A stretch of DNA of 64,000 bases from JBDSZL01 sp039925145 (lineage in GTDB: Bacteria; Acidobacteriota; Vicinamibacteria; Vicinamibacterales; SCN-69-37): contig JBDSZL010000022.1 of NCBI GenBank assembly GCA_039925145.1, positions 15,958 to 79,957 on the forward strand, in the 5' to 3' direction. Of the stretch, positions 43,409-52,052 are shown one piece after another. The translations under genes were made by a program, and so were the position numbers. The notes beneath the pieces are model-generated. The model saw only the letters and a program-made list of their open reading frames with translations, did not search any database and was not told the origin of the DNA. Within the stretch, counting starts at the first letter, position 1, and each line of letters opens with the position of its first letter.

Positions 43409-44652
43409 GGCTCTCTCCTGGCATCGGCATATTCGGACACCCCGAGCGACGGATCGCCAGCGCGCCCGGCGCGTTCGTGCGTGATCCGCTCGAGATACCC
43501 GCTGCTGCGAAACGCGTCCATTGGATCGGTGGGCAGTCCACGCGAGGCGCGCCACTCGCGGATGATGGGACGCACGTCGGTTTCGAACGCGTCCTGCAGG
43601 CACGTCTCGGCGCGCACGATATCGCTGGACTCTTGCGCGAGGCTCAGCTGGTCGCGGTCGACGATCGCCGCGCGCGCCACGAGCGACTGGGCCATCACCA
43701 CCGTCTGGATCATCGCCTCGATCTTGCCCTTGAGGTTGTGACTCTGATCGATGACGTACGCGACATCAATCGTGTCGCCGCCCTCGCGCTCGAAAGAGGC
43801 GATCTCGTGAAAGATCCGGAACACCTGATACGGATCGATCGATCCCATCGTCAAGTCGTCATCCGCGTACCGGCGATCGTTGAAGTGAAAACCTCCGAGC
43901 ATGCCCATGGCGAGCAGCCATGCCACGATCTGCTCGATGTTCTGGCCTTGGTAGTGATGTCCGGTGTCGACCAGCACGCGCGCCTGGGGACCGGCCGCGC
44001 GCGCGAGATCGAGCGCCATGCCCCAGTCGGCGATGTCCGTATGGTAGAAGGCGGGCTCGAACGGTTTGTACTCCACGAGCAGCCGTTGTTGTGGCGCGAG
44101 CGCGGCGTGCATGCTGGCGAGTCCCTCGATGAACCAGAGCCGCCGCTGGCGAATGCTGGCCGAGCCGGGATAATTGGACCCATCGGCAAACCAGCAGGAG
44201 ATGTCGCGGCTGCCCAGCTGCCGCGCGATGGCAATGCTGGCCAGCCCGTGATCCAGTGCCTGCTGCCGCACATCCCAGTTGGGATTGCCGAACGATCCAT
44301 GTTTGTAGTGCTGGTGTTGAAACCAGTTCGGGTTGATCGCGCCTGCAGACACACCTGCGGCGGCCGCGGCTTGGATCACGCTGGGGACGTCCGCGAGCCC
44401 GCCGGGGATGTCCCAGTCGACGTGCAACGCCACGGTGGGGCAAGACCCTGTGAGGGCGTGCACGAGGCCTGCGTCGGCCAGCTTCTCGGCCAGCGTCGCC
44501 GCGGCGGCCGGTTGTCGATAGACGCCAAAGCGCGTGCCGGTGTCTGCAAAGCCCCAGGACGGCAGTTCGATCCGCAGGCGGCTCAGCGCTTCGTGAATTC
44601 GCCCGGCTTTGACTGTGTTCATACGCTCACCATCCCACCCTGCCTCGCTCAT
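43405..44652 (-). CDS. rhaI: L-rhamnose isomerase
   Basis: A 415-residue TIM-barrel isomerase of the RhaI (non-E. coli RhaA) type. Motifs are ELPSWGFADTGTRFGVY near the start, INPNWFQHQHYKHGSFGNP, LVEYKPFEPAFYHTDIADWG (metal Glu), VLVDTGHHYQGQNIE (metal Asp/His) and GGFHFNDRRYADDDL. It converts L-rhamnose to L-rhamnulose. I use ATG 44652, nine bases after the aldolase gene; GGGAG lies rather close to it, and ATG 44622 is an alternative. It sits between the aldolase/dehydrogenase and the importer genes. Confidence 0.92.
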   Translation of the reverse strand: MSEAGWDGERMNTVKAGRIHEALSRLRIELPSWGFADTGTRFGVYRQPAAAATLAEKLADAGLVHALTGSCPTVALHVDWDIPGGLADVPSVIQAAAAAGVSAGAINPNWFQHQHYKHGSFGNPNWDVRQQALDHGLASIAIARQLGSRDISCWFADGSNYPGSASIRQRRLWFIEGLASMHAALAPQQRLLVEYKPFEPAFYHTDIADWGMALDLARAAGPQARVLVDTGHHYQGQNIEQIVAWLLAMGMLGGFHFNDRRYADDDLTMGSIDPYQVFRIFHEIASFEREGGDTIDVAYVIDQSHNLKGKIEAMIQTVVMAQSLVARAAIVDRDQLSLAQESSDIVRAETCLQDAFETDVRPIIREWRASRGLPTDPMDAFRSSGYLERITHERAGRAGDPSLGVSEYADARREP

Positions 44653-44661
44653 GGCTCCCGA

Positions 44662-46884
44662 TCAGCGCAGAAATGCATCCGGGAGTCCCGCGTCGACCGG
44701 TATGACATGACCGGTCGTCTTTGCGCTGCCTTCGCCGGCGAGCCAGCAGATGGCATTGGCGCAATCGGCGGGCAGAATGGGACGTCGCGTGATCGTCCGC
44801 CTCGCGTAGAACTCCGCGAGCTTGTGGCGCAGGGCCTCGGTGTCTTCGTCGTCGCTGAATCCAATCCCGTATTTGTTCAGCGAGACTATCACCCGGTCGC
44901 GAGGAAACATGGCGGAGCCGGAAACCACCGTAGCGGGCGCGATGCCGTTGACCCGCACGAGCGGGCCCAGGCCGATCGCCAGTTCGCGGATCAAGTGGTT
45001 CACCGCTGCCTTGCTCACGTCGTAGGGTTCGCTTCCGGACTTCGGCACCACGGCATTGGCCGATCCGGTCAGGACGATGGTCGCGGTGAGGCCCTGGGCC
45101 TCGAGCACCGTGCCGACGACTTGGGCCAGCACATGGTTGCCCGTGACGTTCACACGGAGCGCCTGGTCCCAGACCACTTCCACCGGTGTGTCGGGCGGTG
45201 GCGTCGGGTAGATCGCGGCTGTATTGATCACGACGTCGAGTCCGCCGAACTGCCGCACCGCCGCCCGCACAGCGGCGCGGAGGCTCTCGCGTGAAGCGAG
45301 GTTCGCCTCGCACGCCAGCGTCATCTCCGGTGCCGACAGTGCGGCCGCTTCACGCGCCGTGGCCTCGGCCCCCTCGAGCTGGAGGTCGGCGGCCACGATG
45401 TGTGCGCCGCGCCTGGCGAGCTCGAGCGAGACCTCGCGGCCGATGCCACTGCCAGCCCCGATGACCAGCGCAATCTTCCGGCTGAATTCCTTCTCTGGCG
45501 GCATCCGCTGCAGCTTGGCTTCCTCGAGCGCCCAGTACTCGATCTTGAACGCCTCCGATCGAGGCAGAGCCACGTAATTGTGAAAGCTCCTGAAGTCGCC
45601 TGCCTGTTCGGGGAATCGAGCCTGCGGCGCAGGTCCCCCCGACCCTGTCGGTGACTCGAGCGCCGTGGCGCCGGCCATCACGTGAATGGCGTTCACGAAA
45701 AACTCAGTCGTGATGCGCGCTTCGCGCTTGTCTTTCGCGAATCCGAAAATGCCCAGCGACGGAATCACCACCACGGACGGATTGGCGTCGCGTAGCGCGG
45801 GAGAGTCTGGTCGCGCGTGTGCACCGTAATACTCGACGTACGACGCGCGATACTTGACGGCCTGCGCGCCGAGACGGTGACGCAGGACCTCCATCGTGTC
45901 TACTTCCGGATCGTACGGCACGAACATGGGGGAGATGCGGGTGCGCAGGAAGTGGTCGGGACAGCTCGTGCCGAGCGCACAGAGCGACTCGGCCCACGCC
46001 GCATTCGCAAATCCCACCGCATCGTCCGACCCATCCCAGTGCGCGACCGTCCGGCGGGTCGACGACAGGAGGCCTCGCAGATGGGGCAGCAGTTCGACGG
46101 CGCTTGCCTCCCGGTCACCGGTGCCCTTGACGGCTGCGCCCCCGAAGACCGTCGTTGCAGACGAGGCGTGCCTGTTCACGAATTCGCCCATCTGATCGAT
46201 GGTCCGAATGCTGTTGAGGTAGCACTCGTGCTGGGTATCACCCCAGGTGAACAGGCCATGCCCGCCGAGCAGGATGCCGTCGCAGCCGGGGTTCTCCTGC
46301 ACCGCCCGACGGAGCATGAGCGCCAGCTCGAACCCGGGACGCTGCCACGGGATCCACACGACATGCCGTCCATACTCGGCGTTGAGCTCGGCCAGCCGCG
46401 TGTTGCCGTTGGCGCTGGCTGCCAGTGCGATCGCCCAGTCCGGGTGCAGATGATCGACGTGCGCAAAAGGCAGAAACGCGTGGAGCGGCGTGTCGATGGA
46501 CGCGGCAACTTTGCTGGTCCCAAACGCACACAGCGGGTAGAGCGCCACCATGTCGTCCTCGTGGGGTTCACCGCGGTAGCCGGCGATCAGCCGTTCGAGC
46601 TTGTCGAGGTAAAGCACCGCGAATCCGGTGGTGCCGATCGAGCGCAGGTCGCCCCCGCTGCCCTTGACCGCGAGCACGCGCGTGGCCTCGCCGGTCAGTG
46701 GGTCTGGGGCGTCGAATTTCGAGCTGGTGTTGCCACCGCCGAAGTTCGTGATGCGCAGGTCCGCCCCGAGCAGATTCGATCGGTACCGCAACAACGCCAA
46801 CGGGTCGGCGGCGAGGCGGGACGCCTCGGCTGCGTCCCAGAGATTTCGGAGGTATTTCGTGGTAACGGTCGGGCTCTCAGGCAC
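44662..46884 (-). CDS. Bifunctional rhamnulose-1-phosphate aldolase / lactaldehyde dehydrogenase (SDR)
   Basis: A 740-residue fusion. Residues ~1-430 are a class II aldolase: ITNFGGGNTSSKF, VKGSGGDLRSI, HEDDMVALYP and HVDHLHPDWAIA, whose His residues hold zinc. Residues ~470-740 are a short-chain dehydrogenase: GAGSGIGREVSLELA (NAD site), NTAAIYPTP and YDVSKAAVNH (catalytic Tyr and Lys). This is the known RhaD/RhaE-type fusion, which cleaves L-rhamnulose 1-phosphate to dihydroxyacetone phosphate and L-lactaldehyde and then oxidises the aldehyde. It overlaps rhaB by 8 bp. Confidence 0.93.
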   Translation of the reverse strand: MPESPTVTTKYLRNLWDAAEASRLAADPLALLRYRSNLLGADLRITNFGGGNTSSKFDAPDPLTGEATRVLAVKGSGGDLRSIGTTGFAVLYLDKLERLIAGYRGEPHEDDMVALYPLCAFGTSKVAASIDTPLHAFLPFAHVDHLHPDWAIALAASANGNTRLAELNAEYGRHVVWIPWQRPGFELALMLRRAVQENPGCDGILLGGHGLFTWGDTQHECYLNSIRTIDQMGEFVNRHASSATTVFGGAAVKGTGDREASAVELLPHLRGLLSSTRRTVAHWDGSDDAVGFANAAWAESLCALGTSCPDHFLRTRISPMFVPYDPEVDTMEVLRHRLGAQAVKYRASYVEYYGAHARPDSPALRDANPSVVVIPSLGIFGFAKDKREARITTEFFVNAIHVMAGATALESPTGSGGPAPQARFPEQAGDFRSFHNYVALPRSEAFKIEYWALEEAKLQRMPPEKEFSRKIALVIGAGSGIGREVSLELARRGAHIVAADLQLEGAEATAREAAALSAPEMTLACEANLASRESLRAAVRAAVRQFGGLDVVINTAAIYPTPPPDTPVEVVWDQALRVNVTGNHVLAQVVGTVLEAQGLTATIVLTGSANAVVPKSGSEPYDVSKAAVNHLIRELAIGLGPLVRVNGIAPATVVSGSAMFPRDRVIVSLNKYGIGFSDDEDTEALRHKLAEFYARRTITRRPILPADCANAICWLAGEGSAKTTGHVIPVDAGLPDAFLR

Positions 46885-48340
46885 AGGTCAACTCCACCAG
46901 CGTCTTGAATCGCGCGAGCTGGGCGTCCCAGGCGTCCGGCACCCTGGGTTCGAACCGCTCGGCAGGAAAGGAATTATCGACGATCTCCCTGGCACGATCG
47001 AGCGACGGCACGGCGCCCATGGCCACCAGCTGCACCGACACGTTGCCGAGGGCTGTGGCCTCGGCCGGGCCCGCCAACACGACCCTCCCCGTCGCGTCGG
47101 CCGTGAATTGATTGAGCAGCCTGTTCCGGCTTCCGCCGCCCACCACGCGAATCGCGCTGAACCTGCCGCCACAGACGTCCTCGAGCGAGTCGAGCACCAG
47201 CCGGTACTTCAGCGCAAGACTCTCGAGCACGGCGCGTGTGTACTCGGCGGGCGACCTGGGTGCCGGTTGCGCAGTGGTGTCCGCGTAGTGATCGATGGCG
47301 GCCGTCATCCTGGCCGGGTGCAGGAACGCGTCAGCGTCGGGATCGAACAGCGTGCGGAACGGCTGCGCGTCGACGGCGCTCGCGAGCAGGGCATCGTACT
47401 CCAGGCTGCCCGCCTTGCCGTTCCATTCGCGGCGGCAGGCCTGCAGGAGCCAGAGTCCGGCGATGTTCTTGAGCAGCCGCGTCGTGCCGTTCACGCCGCC
47501 TTCGTTCGTAAAGTTCAGATCCCGTGCCGCAGGGGTAATAGTCGGCGCTGGCATCTCGGTGCCGAGCAGTGACCAGGTGCCGGAACTGAGAAACGCAGTG
47601 TGCTTGCCGGTACGCACCGCGGCAAACGCCGAGCCCGTGTCGTGGCAGGCGGGCAGCACCACGGGCGTGCCCGCCAGCGCGATGTGGGCTGTGCGGTGAA
47701 CCACGCCCAGCACGGAGCCGGGCTCTGCCAGATCCGGCAGCACGCGTGTGGGCAGATGCAGCTGCTCGAGCAGCGTGGGGGCCCACGCGCGGCTCCGCGC
47801 GTCGATCATCTGCGTGGTGGTCGCGTTGGTCAGCTCCGCCACGGCGCGTCCCGTGAGCCAATAGTTGAGCAGGTCCGGAATCGTCAGCAGTGCCGACGCT
47901 GCCTGCATGACCTCGGGATGCTGATCGCACGCGGCGCACAACTGAAAGAGCGTGTTGAACGGCAGAAACTGAATACCGGTCGTCTCGTATATCGCCTCCC
48001 GGCCGAGTGCTTGCACCACGCGGGTCATCACCCCGTCAGTCCGAGCGTCGCGGTAGTGATAGGGCCGCTCGAGCAGGGCCCCGTCGGCACCGATCAACCC
48101 GTAGTCGCAGCCCCAGGCATCGACGCCGATGCTCGTCGGCCGCTCGTCCAAGCCGTCGAGCGCCCCGCGGATATGGGCCCACAACGCTTCGATATCCCAC
48201 CGCAGCGATCCGTCGGTGGCGCGCACCGGCAGGTTGGGGAAGCGCGTGATCTCGGCAAGGGTCAGCTGCTCCTCGCGCAACTCGCCACGGATGGCTCGCC
48301 CGCTCTCGGCACCGAGATCGAACGCAAGGACAGCCGTCAC
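46877..48340 (-). CDS. rhaB: L-rhamnulokinase (FGGY family)
   Basis: A 487-residue kinase from GTG 48340, which has GGGAG about 10 bases upstream; a TTG 30 bases earlier is less likely. FGGY signatures are AVLAFDLGAESGRAI at the start, GVDAWGCDYGLIG, VVLPACHDTGSAFAAV and IRVVGGGSRNRLLNQFTAD near the end. It phosphorylates L-rhamnulose at O1. First gene of the catabolic and transport operon, divergent from rhaM. Confidence 0.93.
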   Translation of the reverse strand: MTAVLAFDLGAESGRAIRGELREEQLTLAEITRFPNLPVRATDGSLRWDIEALWAHIRGALDGLDERPTSIGVDAWGCDYGLIGADGALLERPYHYRDARTDGVMTRVVQALGREAIYETTGIQFLPFNTLFQLCAACDQHPEVMQAASALLTIPDLLNYWLTGRAVAELTNATTTQMIDARSRAWAPTLLEQLHLPTRVLPDLAEPGSVLGVVHRTAHIALAGTPVVLPACHDTGSAFAAVRTGKHTAFLSSGTWSLLGTEMPAPTITPAARDLNFTNEGGVNGTTRLLKNIAGLWLLQACRREWNGKAGSLEYDALLASAVDAQPFRTLFDPDADAFLHPARMTAAIDHYADTTAQPAPRSPAEYTRAVLESLALKYRLVLDSLEDVCGGRFSAIRVVGGGSRNRLLNQFTADATGRVVLAGPAEATALGNVSVQLVAMGAVPSLDRAREIVDNSFPAERFEPRVPDAWDAQLARFKTLVELTCA

Positions 48341-48499
48341 GAGTTGCCGACTCCCGGCTTGCAGACGCAATAAGACATGGGCGACTTCCGCACATTATGG
48401 CTGACGCAGCGCGGTTCGCGCTCCACCCCAAGCCCCAAGCCCCGTCCCCCGAGCCCCGAGCCCAAGCCTGTCCAGAGCCCTTCATGGTAAGGATCGACG
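48341..48499. promoter_or_regulatory. Divergent promoter region between rhaB and rhaM
   Basis: This 159-bp space is the only room for promoters of both rhamnose units. It contains a C-rich heptamer array (48426-48460) and just before rhaM an AAGGA-type ribosome site. I see no clear operator dyad, and no rha regulator gene lies nearby. Confidence 0.5.
48426..48460. repeat. Period-7 C-rich tandem repeat (five units)
   Basis: Units are CCCCAAG, CCCCAAG, CCCCGTC, CCCCGAG and CCCCGAG, followed by a partial CCCAAG. The strict 7-base spacing lies inside the rhaB-rhaM promoter region, where slippage could shift promoter spacing. On the other strand it is G-rich with runs of four G. Confidence 0.85.
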
Positions 48500-48844
48500 A
48501 TGCGCAAAGCGTTCCGTATGTCCGTCCATCCCGACGCGCACGCCGAGTATGAACGGCGGCATCGGCCCATCTGGCCCGAGCTGGAGCAGACGCTGATCAC
48601 GCATGGCGTCACCAGCTATTCGATCTTCATGGACGAGGAGCGATCGGAGCTGTTCGGCTATGTGGAGATCGAAGACGACGCGCGCTGGGCCGCCGTGGCC
48701 CGCACTGAGATCTGTCAGCGCTGGTGGCAGCACATGCGCGACATCATGCCGGCGAATGCAGACAACAGCCCGGTGTCACGCGAGTTGCGCGAGGTGTTTT
48801 ACATCAATTCGGGAGCGAAGATGCCGCCGGAGAACGACCGGTGA
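48500..48844 (+). CDS. rhaM: L-rhamnose mutarotase
   Basis: A 114-residue RhaM, near the usual ~104. Conserved features are MRKAFRMSVHPDAHAEYERRH with the catalytic His, RHRPIWPEL, NYSIF-like SYSIFMDE, and RWWQHMRDIMP. It interconverts alpha and beta L-rhamnose, giving the anomer the isomerase prefers. AAGGA lies about 8 bases before the ATG. It faces the rhaB operon across a shared promoter region. Confidence 0.93.
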   Translation: MRKAFRMSVHPDAHAEYERRHRPIWPELEQTLITHGVTSYSIFMDEERSELFGYVEIEDDARWAAVARTEICQRWWQHMRDIMPANADNSPVSRELREVFYINSGAKMPPENDR

Positions 48845-49067
48845 GCTGAGCTGGTGGGCTCAACTGAAGGTGCCCGTCAGGCGGGTGAGACCCAGCGACC
48901 CGTAGGAGGGCAAGCGCCGGGTTGCCGAGCACGTTGGCGCCGACGCCGCACGCGACCGTCGAGTCGTCGCGTGTGAGGGTCAGCTCGAAACGGCTGAGTT
49001 CTTTCGCGATGTGATGACGCAGGTCTGCGACCAGCCCGAGGGCCCGCGTCGTCTGCCACGGGGGCAC
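48804..49067 (-). pseudogene. Possible remnant of a hydratase-like gene
   Basis: An 87-residue frame overlaps the end of rhaM. Its middle, LVADLRHHIAKELSRFELTL and VACGVGANVLGNPALALL, has a protein-like composition and the second piece recalls the C-terminal GxGANxLG pattern of 2-keto-4-pentenoate hydratases. The upstream frame is broken by stops (about 49085) and no ribosome site is seen. It could be a decayed fragment or chance. Confidence 0.25.
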
Positions 49068-49116
49068 CTGCCTGTGCAGATGGGCGGTCGTTCGTGGTCA
49101 TCAGCCGGTCGGGGGG

Positions 49117-49848
49117 CTAGGCGTTGAGCGGCGCGTACACGATTGAGTCGGCAGATTGCGCGTCGCCAGGTTCGACGACCCGGCCGTCGAACAGGTGAAT
49201 GGTGCGCTCGGCGTGCTGCGCGTAGCGCGGGTCGTGCGTGACCATGCAGATCGTCGCGCCTTCCTGATGCAGCTCGCGCATCAGGTTCATCACCGATTCG
49301 CCGTTCTTCGAGTCGAGGTTGCCAGTAGGCTCGTCGGCGAGCAGGATCGACGGGGCACCGGCCACGGCCCTGGCCACGGCGACGCGCTGCTGCTGGCCGC
49401 CCGAGAGCTGACTCGGCAGGTGCTTGGCGCGGTGCGCCATCTCAACCCGCTCGAGCGCCGCCAGCACGCGCTCTTTGCGCTCTGCCGACGCCATGCCGCG
49501 GTAGGTCAGCGGCAACTCGACGTTCTCGTAGATGGAGAGATCGCCAATCAAATTGAAGCTCTGGAAGATGAAGCCGATCTCACGATTGCGCACGTGTGCG
49601 CGTTCGGAGATCGACAGGTCTTCGACCGGCCGCCCGTTGAGGCGGTACCGGCCGGTGCTGGGCGTGTCGAGCAGGCCGAGAATGGACAGCAGCGTGGACT
49701 TGCCGCATCCGGATGGCCCCGAGATCGAGACGTACTCGCCGCGCTCGATCGCCAGCGTGACGTCGGCCAGGGCGTGTGTCTCGACTTCGTCCGTGTAGAA
49801 CACCTTCGTGAGGCTCTCGAGCTCGATCACCGATTGAGTCGCGTGCAT
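49117..49848 (-). CDS. ABC transporter ATP-binding protein (MacB/LolD type)
   Basis: A 243-residue ATPase: Walker A GPSGCGKST, FQSFNLIGDLSI Q-loop, signature LSGGQQQRVAVARA, Walker B ILLADEPTGNLDSKNG, H-loop MVTHDPRYAQHAERTI. It is in the MacB family and follows the membrane-fusion protein by 31 bp, so the two should form an efflux or lipid exporter. No permease gene follows in this window, which leaves the ATPase without its partner here. Confidence 0.93.
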   Translation of the reverse strand: MHATQSVIELESLTKVFYTDEVETHALADVTLAIERGEYVSISGPSGCGKSTLLSILGLLDTPSTGRYRLNGRPVEDLSISERAHVRNREIGFIFQSFNLIGDLSIYENVELPLTYRGMASAERKERVLAALERVEMAHRAKHLPSQLSGGQQQRVAVARAVAGAPSILLADEPTGNLDSKNGESVMNLMRELHQEGATICMVTHDPRYAQHAERTIHLFDGRVVEPGDAQSADSIVYAPLNA

Positions 49849-49879
49849 GGTCTCTCCCCGCCGGCGTGGACGCCGGACG

Positions 49880-51133
49880 TCAGTTCAGCGTAAGTGTGTC
49901 GAACCCGTCGTACTGGGACATATCGGACAGAATCACCCGGTCGCCTTCCTTGAGTCCGTCGAGGACTTCGACGAACAGCACGGACCGGCGGCCGATCTTG
50001 ACCGGCGTGCGCACGGCGCGCTTGCCCGGTACCACCTTGAACAGACTGATCGTGCTCTGCTCCTGTCCCACGGCCGGGCTCTCCACGAAGAGCACATCGG
50101 CGAGCCGCTCGAGCTCAATGGTGCCGTCGACACTGAGATCGGGACGTGCGCCAGCGGGCAGCGGACCGTCGAGGATCACGTCCACACCGACCGTTCCGCC
50201 CTTGGAGGCGGGGTCGATGCGGGAGACGTGCCCCGGCACATGGCCGTTGCGCGTATCGACGTCCACGCGCTGGTTCGCCCGCAAATCTTTCGTCTGCGTC
50301 TCGGAAATTCGGAGCTCGGCCTTCAGGCGTCCAGGATCCGACACGCGCGCCAGGTTCGTGCCCGCGCCGATTTGCTGGCCCACTTCGACGTTGATCAGTT
50401 GCAGCCGCCCGGACATGGTCGATCGCACGTGCAGATCGGCGAGCTGCCGCGACAGCCGATCGAATTCCGAGCGCCGCTGGTTGACCGTCGCTTCGGCGGG
50501 CGCGAGCTGTGACGCGGCGTTCTCGGCCGCACTCGCGATCTGTTTCCGGACGAGCTCGAGGCGGTTCTTCGCCTGCGTGACCGCCACCTGCTTTTGGCGG
50601 ACGGTGAACGCCGCGACCAGGCCCTCTTTTGCGAGGTTCTCGTTCACCTCGAGGTCGCTCAGCCCGATCTGGTACAGCGCCTCGGCATCGACGGCCGCCG
50701 ACTCCTGCGTGAGCCGGTTGTTCGCCAGCGTCGCCCGCTGGTTGGCCACCTGCGCCACGGCGGTTTGCCAGTCGAGCTCGGCATTCTTGACACTCTGCTG
50801 CAGGTCGGAGTTGCTCAATTCAAGGATGACCGTGCCCGGCTGGACGTCGGCGCCCGGATGCAGCACAACGGTCTCCACCCGGCCGGACGTGCTCGCGGGA
50901 ATCCAGCGAATCTCTTCGGGCACGAGCGTGCCGGTGCCTCGAACCTCTCGGACCATGGGCCCGCGTTTGACGACCCCAGGCCAAAGCGTGCTCTCGACCA
51001 CCGTGGGGGATGCCGGCTCGAGCTTCGACACCGCGACGCTGAGCACGATGACGATGATCCCGGCGGCCGCCGCGCCCATCAGTTGCCGCCGCTTCTTCCG
51101 CCGTAAGATGGAGGGATCCCGTTGCAGGTCCAT
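49880..51133 (-). CDS. HlyD/MacA-type periplasmic adaptor (membrane-fusion) protein
   Basis: A 417-residue adaptor: cytoplasmic start, one anchor helix (LMGAAAAGIIVIVLSVAVS), a lipoyl-like half (GVVETVVLHPGADVQPGTV-like pattern, read as VETVVLHPGADVQPGTVIL), a long coiled coil (~residues 110-215, with AENAASQLAPAEATVNQRR) and beta-barrel domains with VDVILDGPLPAGARPDLSV. MacA-like proteins link an inner-membrane transporter to an outer-membrane channel. It lies between the permease-prefix protein and the ATPase. Confidence 0.9.
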   Translation of the reverse strand: MDLQRDPSILRRKKRRQLMGAAAAGIIVIVLSVAVSKLEPASPTVVESTLWPGVVKRGPMVREVRGTGTLVPEEIRWIPASTSGRVETVVLHPGADVQPGTVILELSNSDLQQSVKNAELDWQTAVAQVANQRATLANNRLTQESAAVDAEALYQIGLSDLEVNENLAKEGLVAAFTVRQKQVAVTQAKNRLELVRKQIASAAENAASQLAPAEATVNQRRSEFDRLSRQLADLHVRSTMSGRLQLINVEVGQQIGAGTNLARVSDPGRLKAELRISETQTKDLRANQRVDVDTRNGHVPGHVSRIDPASKGGTVGVDVILDGPLPAGARPDLSVDGTIELERLADVLFVESPAVGQEQSTISLFKVVPGKRAVRTPVKIGRRSVLFVEVLDGLKEGDRVILSDMSQYDGFDTLTLN

Positions 51134-51142
51134 GCGTGTTCC

Positions 51143-51367
51143 TTATTTCCTGGGGCGCGACTCGCGTAGCGCCGACGTCAGTTCCTGGCCGTCGACTTCC
51201 TGCAGGCTCAGCTCGAGCGCGTCGCCTTCGGGCATACCCTGCGCGCACAGCTCGCGATAACAATCCTCGAGGTGTTGCGCCAGCTCTTCCACGATACCCA
51301 GCTCATCCATTGGCGGGAGGCAGGCGGCTGCGAGCCGCTGCCTGACCAGCACGCGCCAATCAGGCAT
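51143..51367 (-). CDS. Stand-alone permease-prefix domain protein
   Basis: A 74-residue protein resembling the helical prefix found at the N-terminus of acidobacterial ADOP-type ABC permeases: MPDWRVLVRQRLAAACLPP, IVEELAQHLEDCYRELCAQG and ALELSLQEVDGQEL. In those proteins the prefix is followed by MacB-like membrane domains; here it ends after RESRPRK and the adaptor gene starts 9 bases later. It overlaps the PadR gene by 8 bp. It may be a real separate subunit or the stump of a lost permease. Confidence 0.75.
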   Translation of the reverse strand: MPDWRVLVRQRLAAACLPPMDELGIVEELAQHLEDCYRELCAQGMPEGDALELSLQEVDGQELTSALRESRPRK

Positions 51368-51704
51368 GGTTGCCGGCGGTGATGCGATTGATCGCCGTCA
51401 CGAACTCGGCCCATCCGTTGCGCTGCGCCGCCAGGATCTTGCGGCCCATGGGGGTGATCCGATAGAGCCGGCGGCGCCGCTCGCCAGCCTTCTCCACCCA
51501 GCGGCCCTTGATCCAGCCTCTGTGCTCGAGCCGGTAGAGGAGCGGATAGAGCGATGCGGCGTGAAACTTGAGGGCGCCCTCCGATCGGGTGTCGATGAGC
51601 CGCGCGATGTCGTAACCGTGCCGCGCGCGGTCGTCGACGAGCGACAGCACGAGGAGCTCGGCGCTGCCCTTCTTCAGTTCGCGGGAACCATTCGTGAGTG
51701 ACAT
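51360..51704 (-). CDS. PadR-family transcriptional regulator
   Basis: From ATG 51704, 114 residues. The winged-helix core is clear: KKGSAELLVLSLVDDRARHGYDIARLI, of which the start KKGSAELLVLSLV and GYDIARLI are the PadR hallmarks, then LYPLLYRLEHRGWIKGRWVE and GERRRRLYRITPMGRKIL (recognition and wing). Such regulators usually repress the ABC efflux genes beside them. First gene of the PadR-prefix-adaptor-ATPase operon. The longer frame upstream lacks homology and starts inside noncoding DNA. Confidence 0.93.
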   Translation of the reverse strand: MSLTNGSRELKKGSAELLVLSLVDDRARHGYDIARLIDTRSEGALKFHAASLYPLLYRLEHRGWIKGRWVEKAGERRRRLYRITPMGRKILAAQRNGWAEFVTAINRITAGNHA

Positions 51705-51721
51705 ATGTGTGATTACAACAT
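51705..51721. promoter_or_regulatory. Candidate PadR operator
   Basis: ATGT (51705-51708) and ACAT (51718-51721) form a dyad with a 9-base spacer directly in front of the padR start. PadR-family repressors often bind ATGT-N8/9-ACAT, so autorepression is likely. Confidence 0.4.
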
Positions 51722-52052
51722 GTGACGCATGACGCGTCAAGCGGGTTGGCTGCCGTCTCACCCGAGCTGCCGGCACGCGGCTGCGACCGGGCGGGCCCGA
51801 GGAGATCGGCCGCGACTCGGCCGTCACGGCGCTGGCGTTGCTCGATACCCGTTCGGTCGATCTTGTGGTGGGCGGCGATGCCCGAGGTGCTCGAGCGTCT
51901 CGCCAACGCCGACGGCCGTGGATGGCTGTGACCTGGAGGCACGGGCGCGAGAGGCCCGCCCCCGTCCGTCGCGGGTCGCGGTGAACGCGTACGCGCGACC
52001 GCGACGGATCGCCATCGGGGGTTCTCCGCCGGCTGACCGCGGGCGCTGCGCC
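51722..52052. other. Intergenic region downstream of the RND pump, with a strong hairpin
   Basis: No credible gene is seen in these 331 bp. The main feature is the stem-loop at 51966-52007; the rest contains only shadow frames. Confidence 0.5.
51966..52007 (-). terminator. Stem-loop downstream of the RND pump gene
   Basis: CCGTCGCGGGTCGCG (51966-51980) pairs with CGCGACCGCGACGG (51994-52007), a 14-bp stem with one bulged G and a 13-base loop. It lies 45 bases after the RND stop. No T-run follows on the minus strand. Confidence 0.45.

Noticed and set aside
43409..43603. Longer N-terminus for the rhamnose ATPase
   Set aside because: It lies within rhaI in another frame and shows no homology; the CTG with a ribosome site is better supported.
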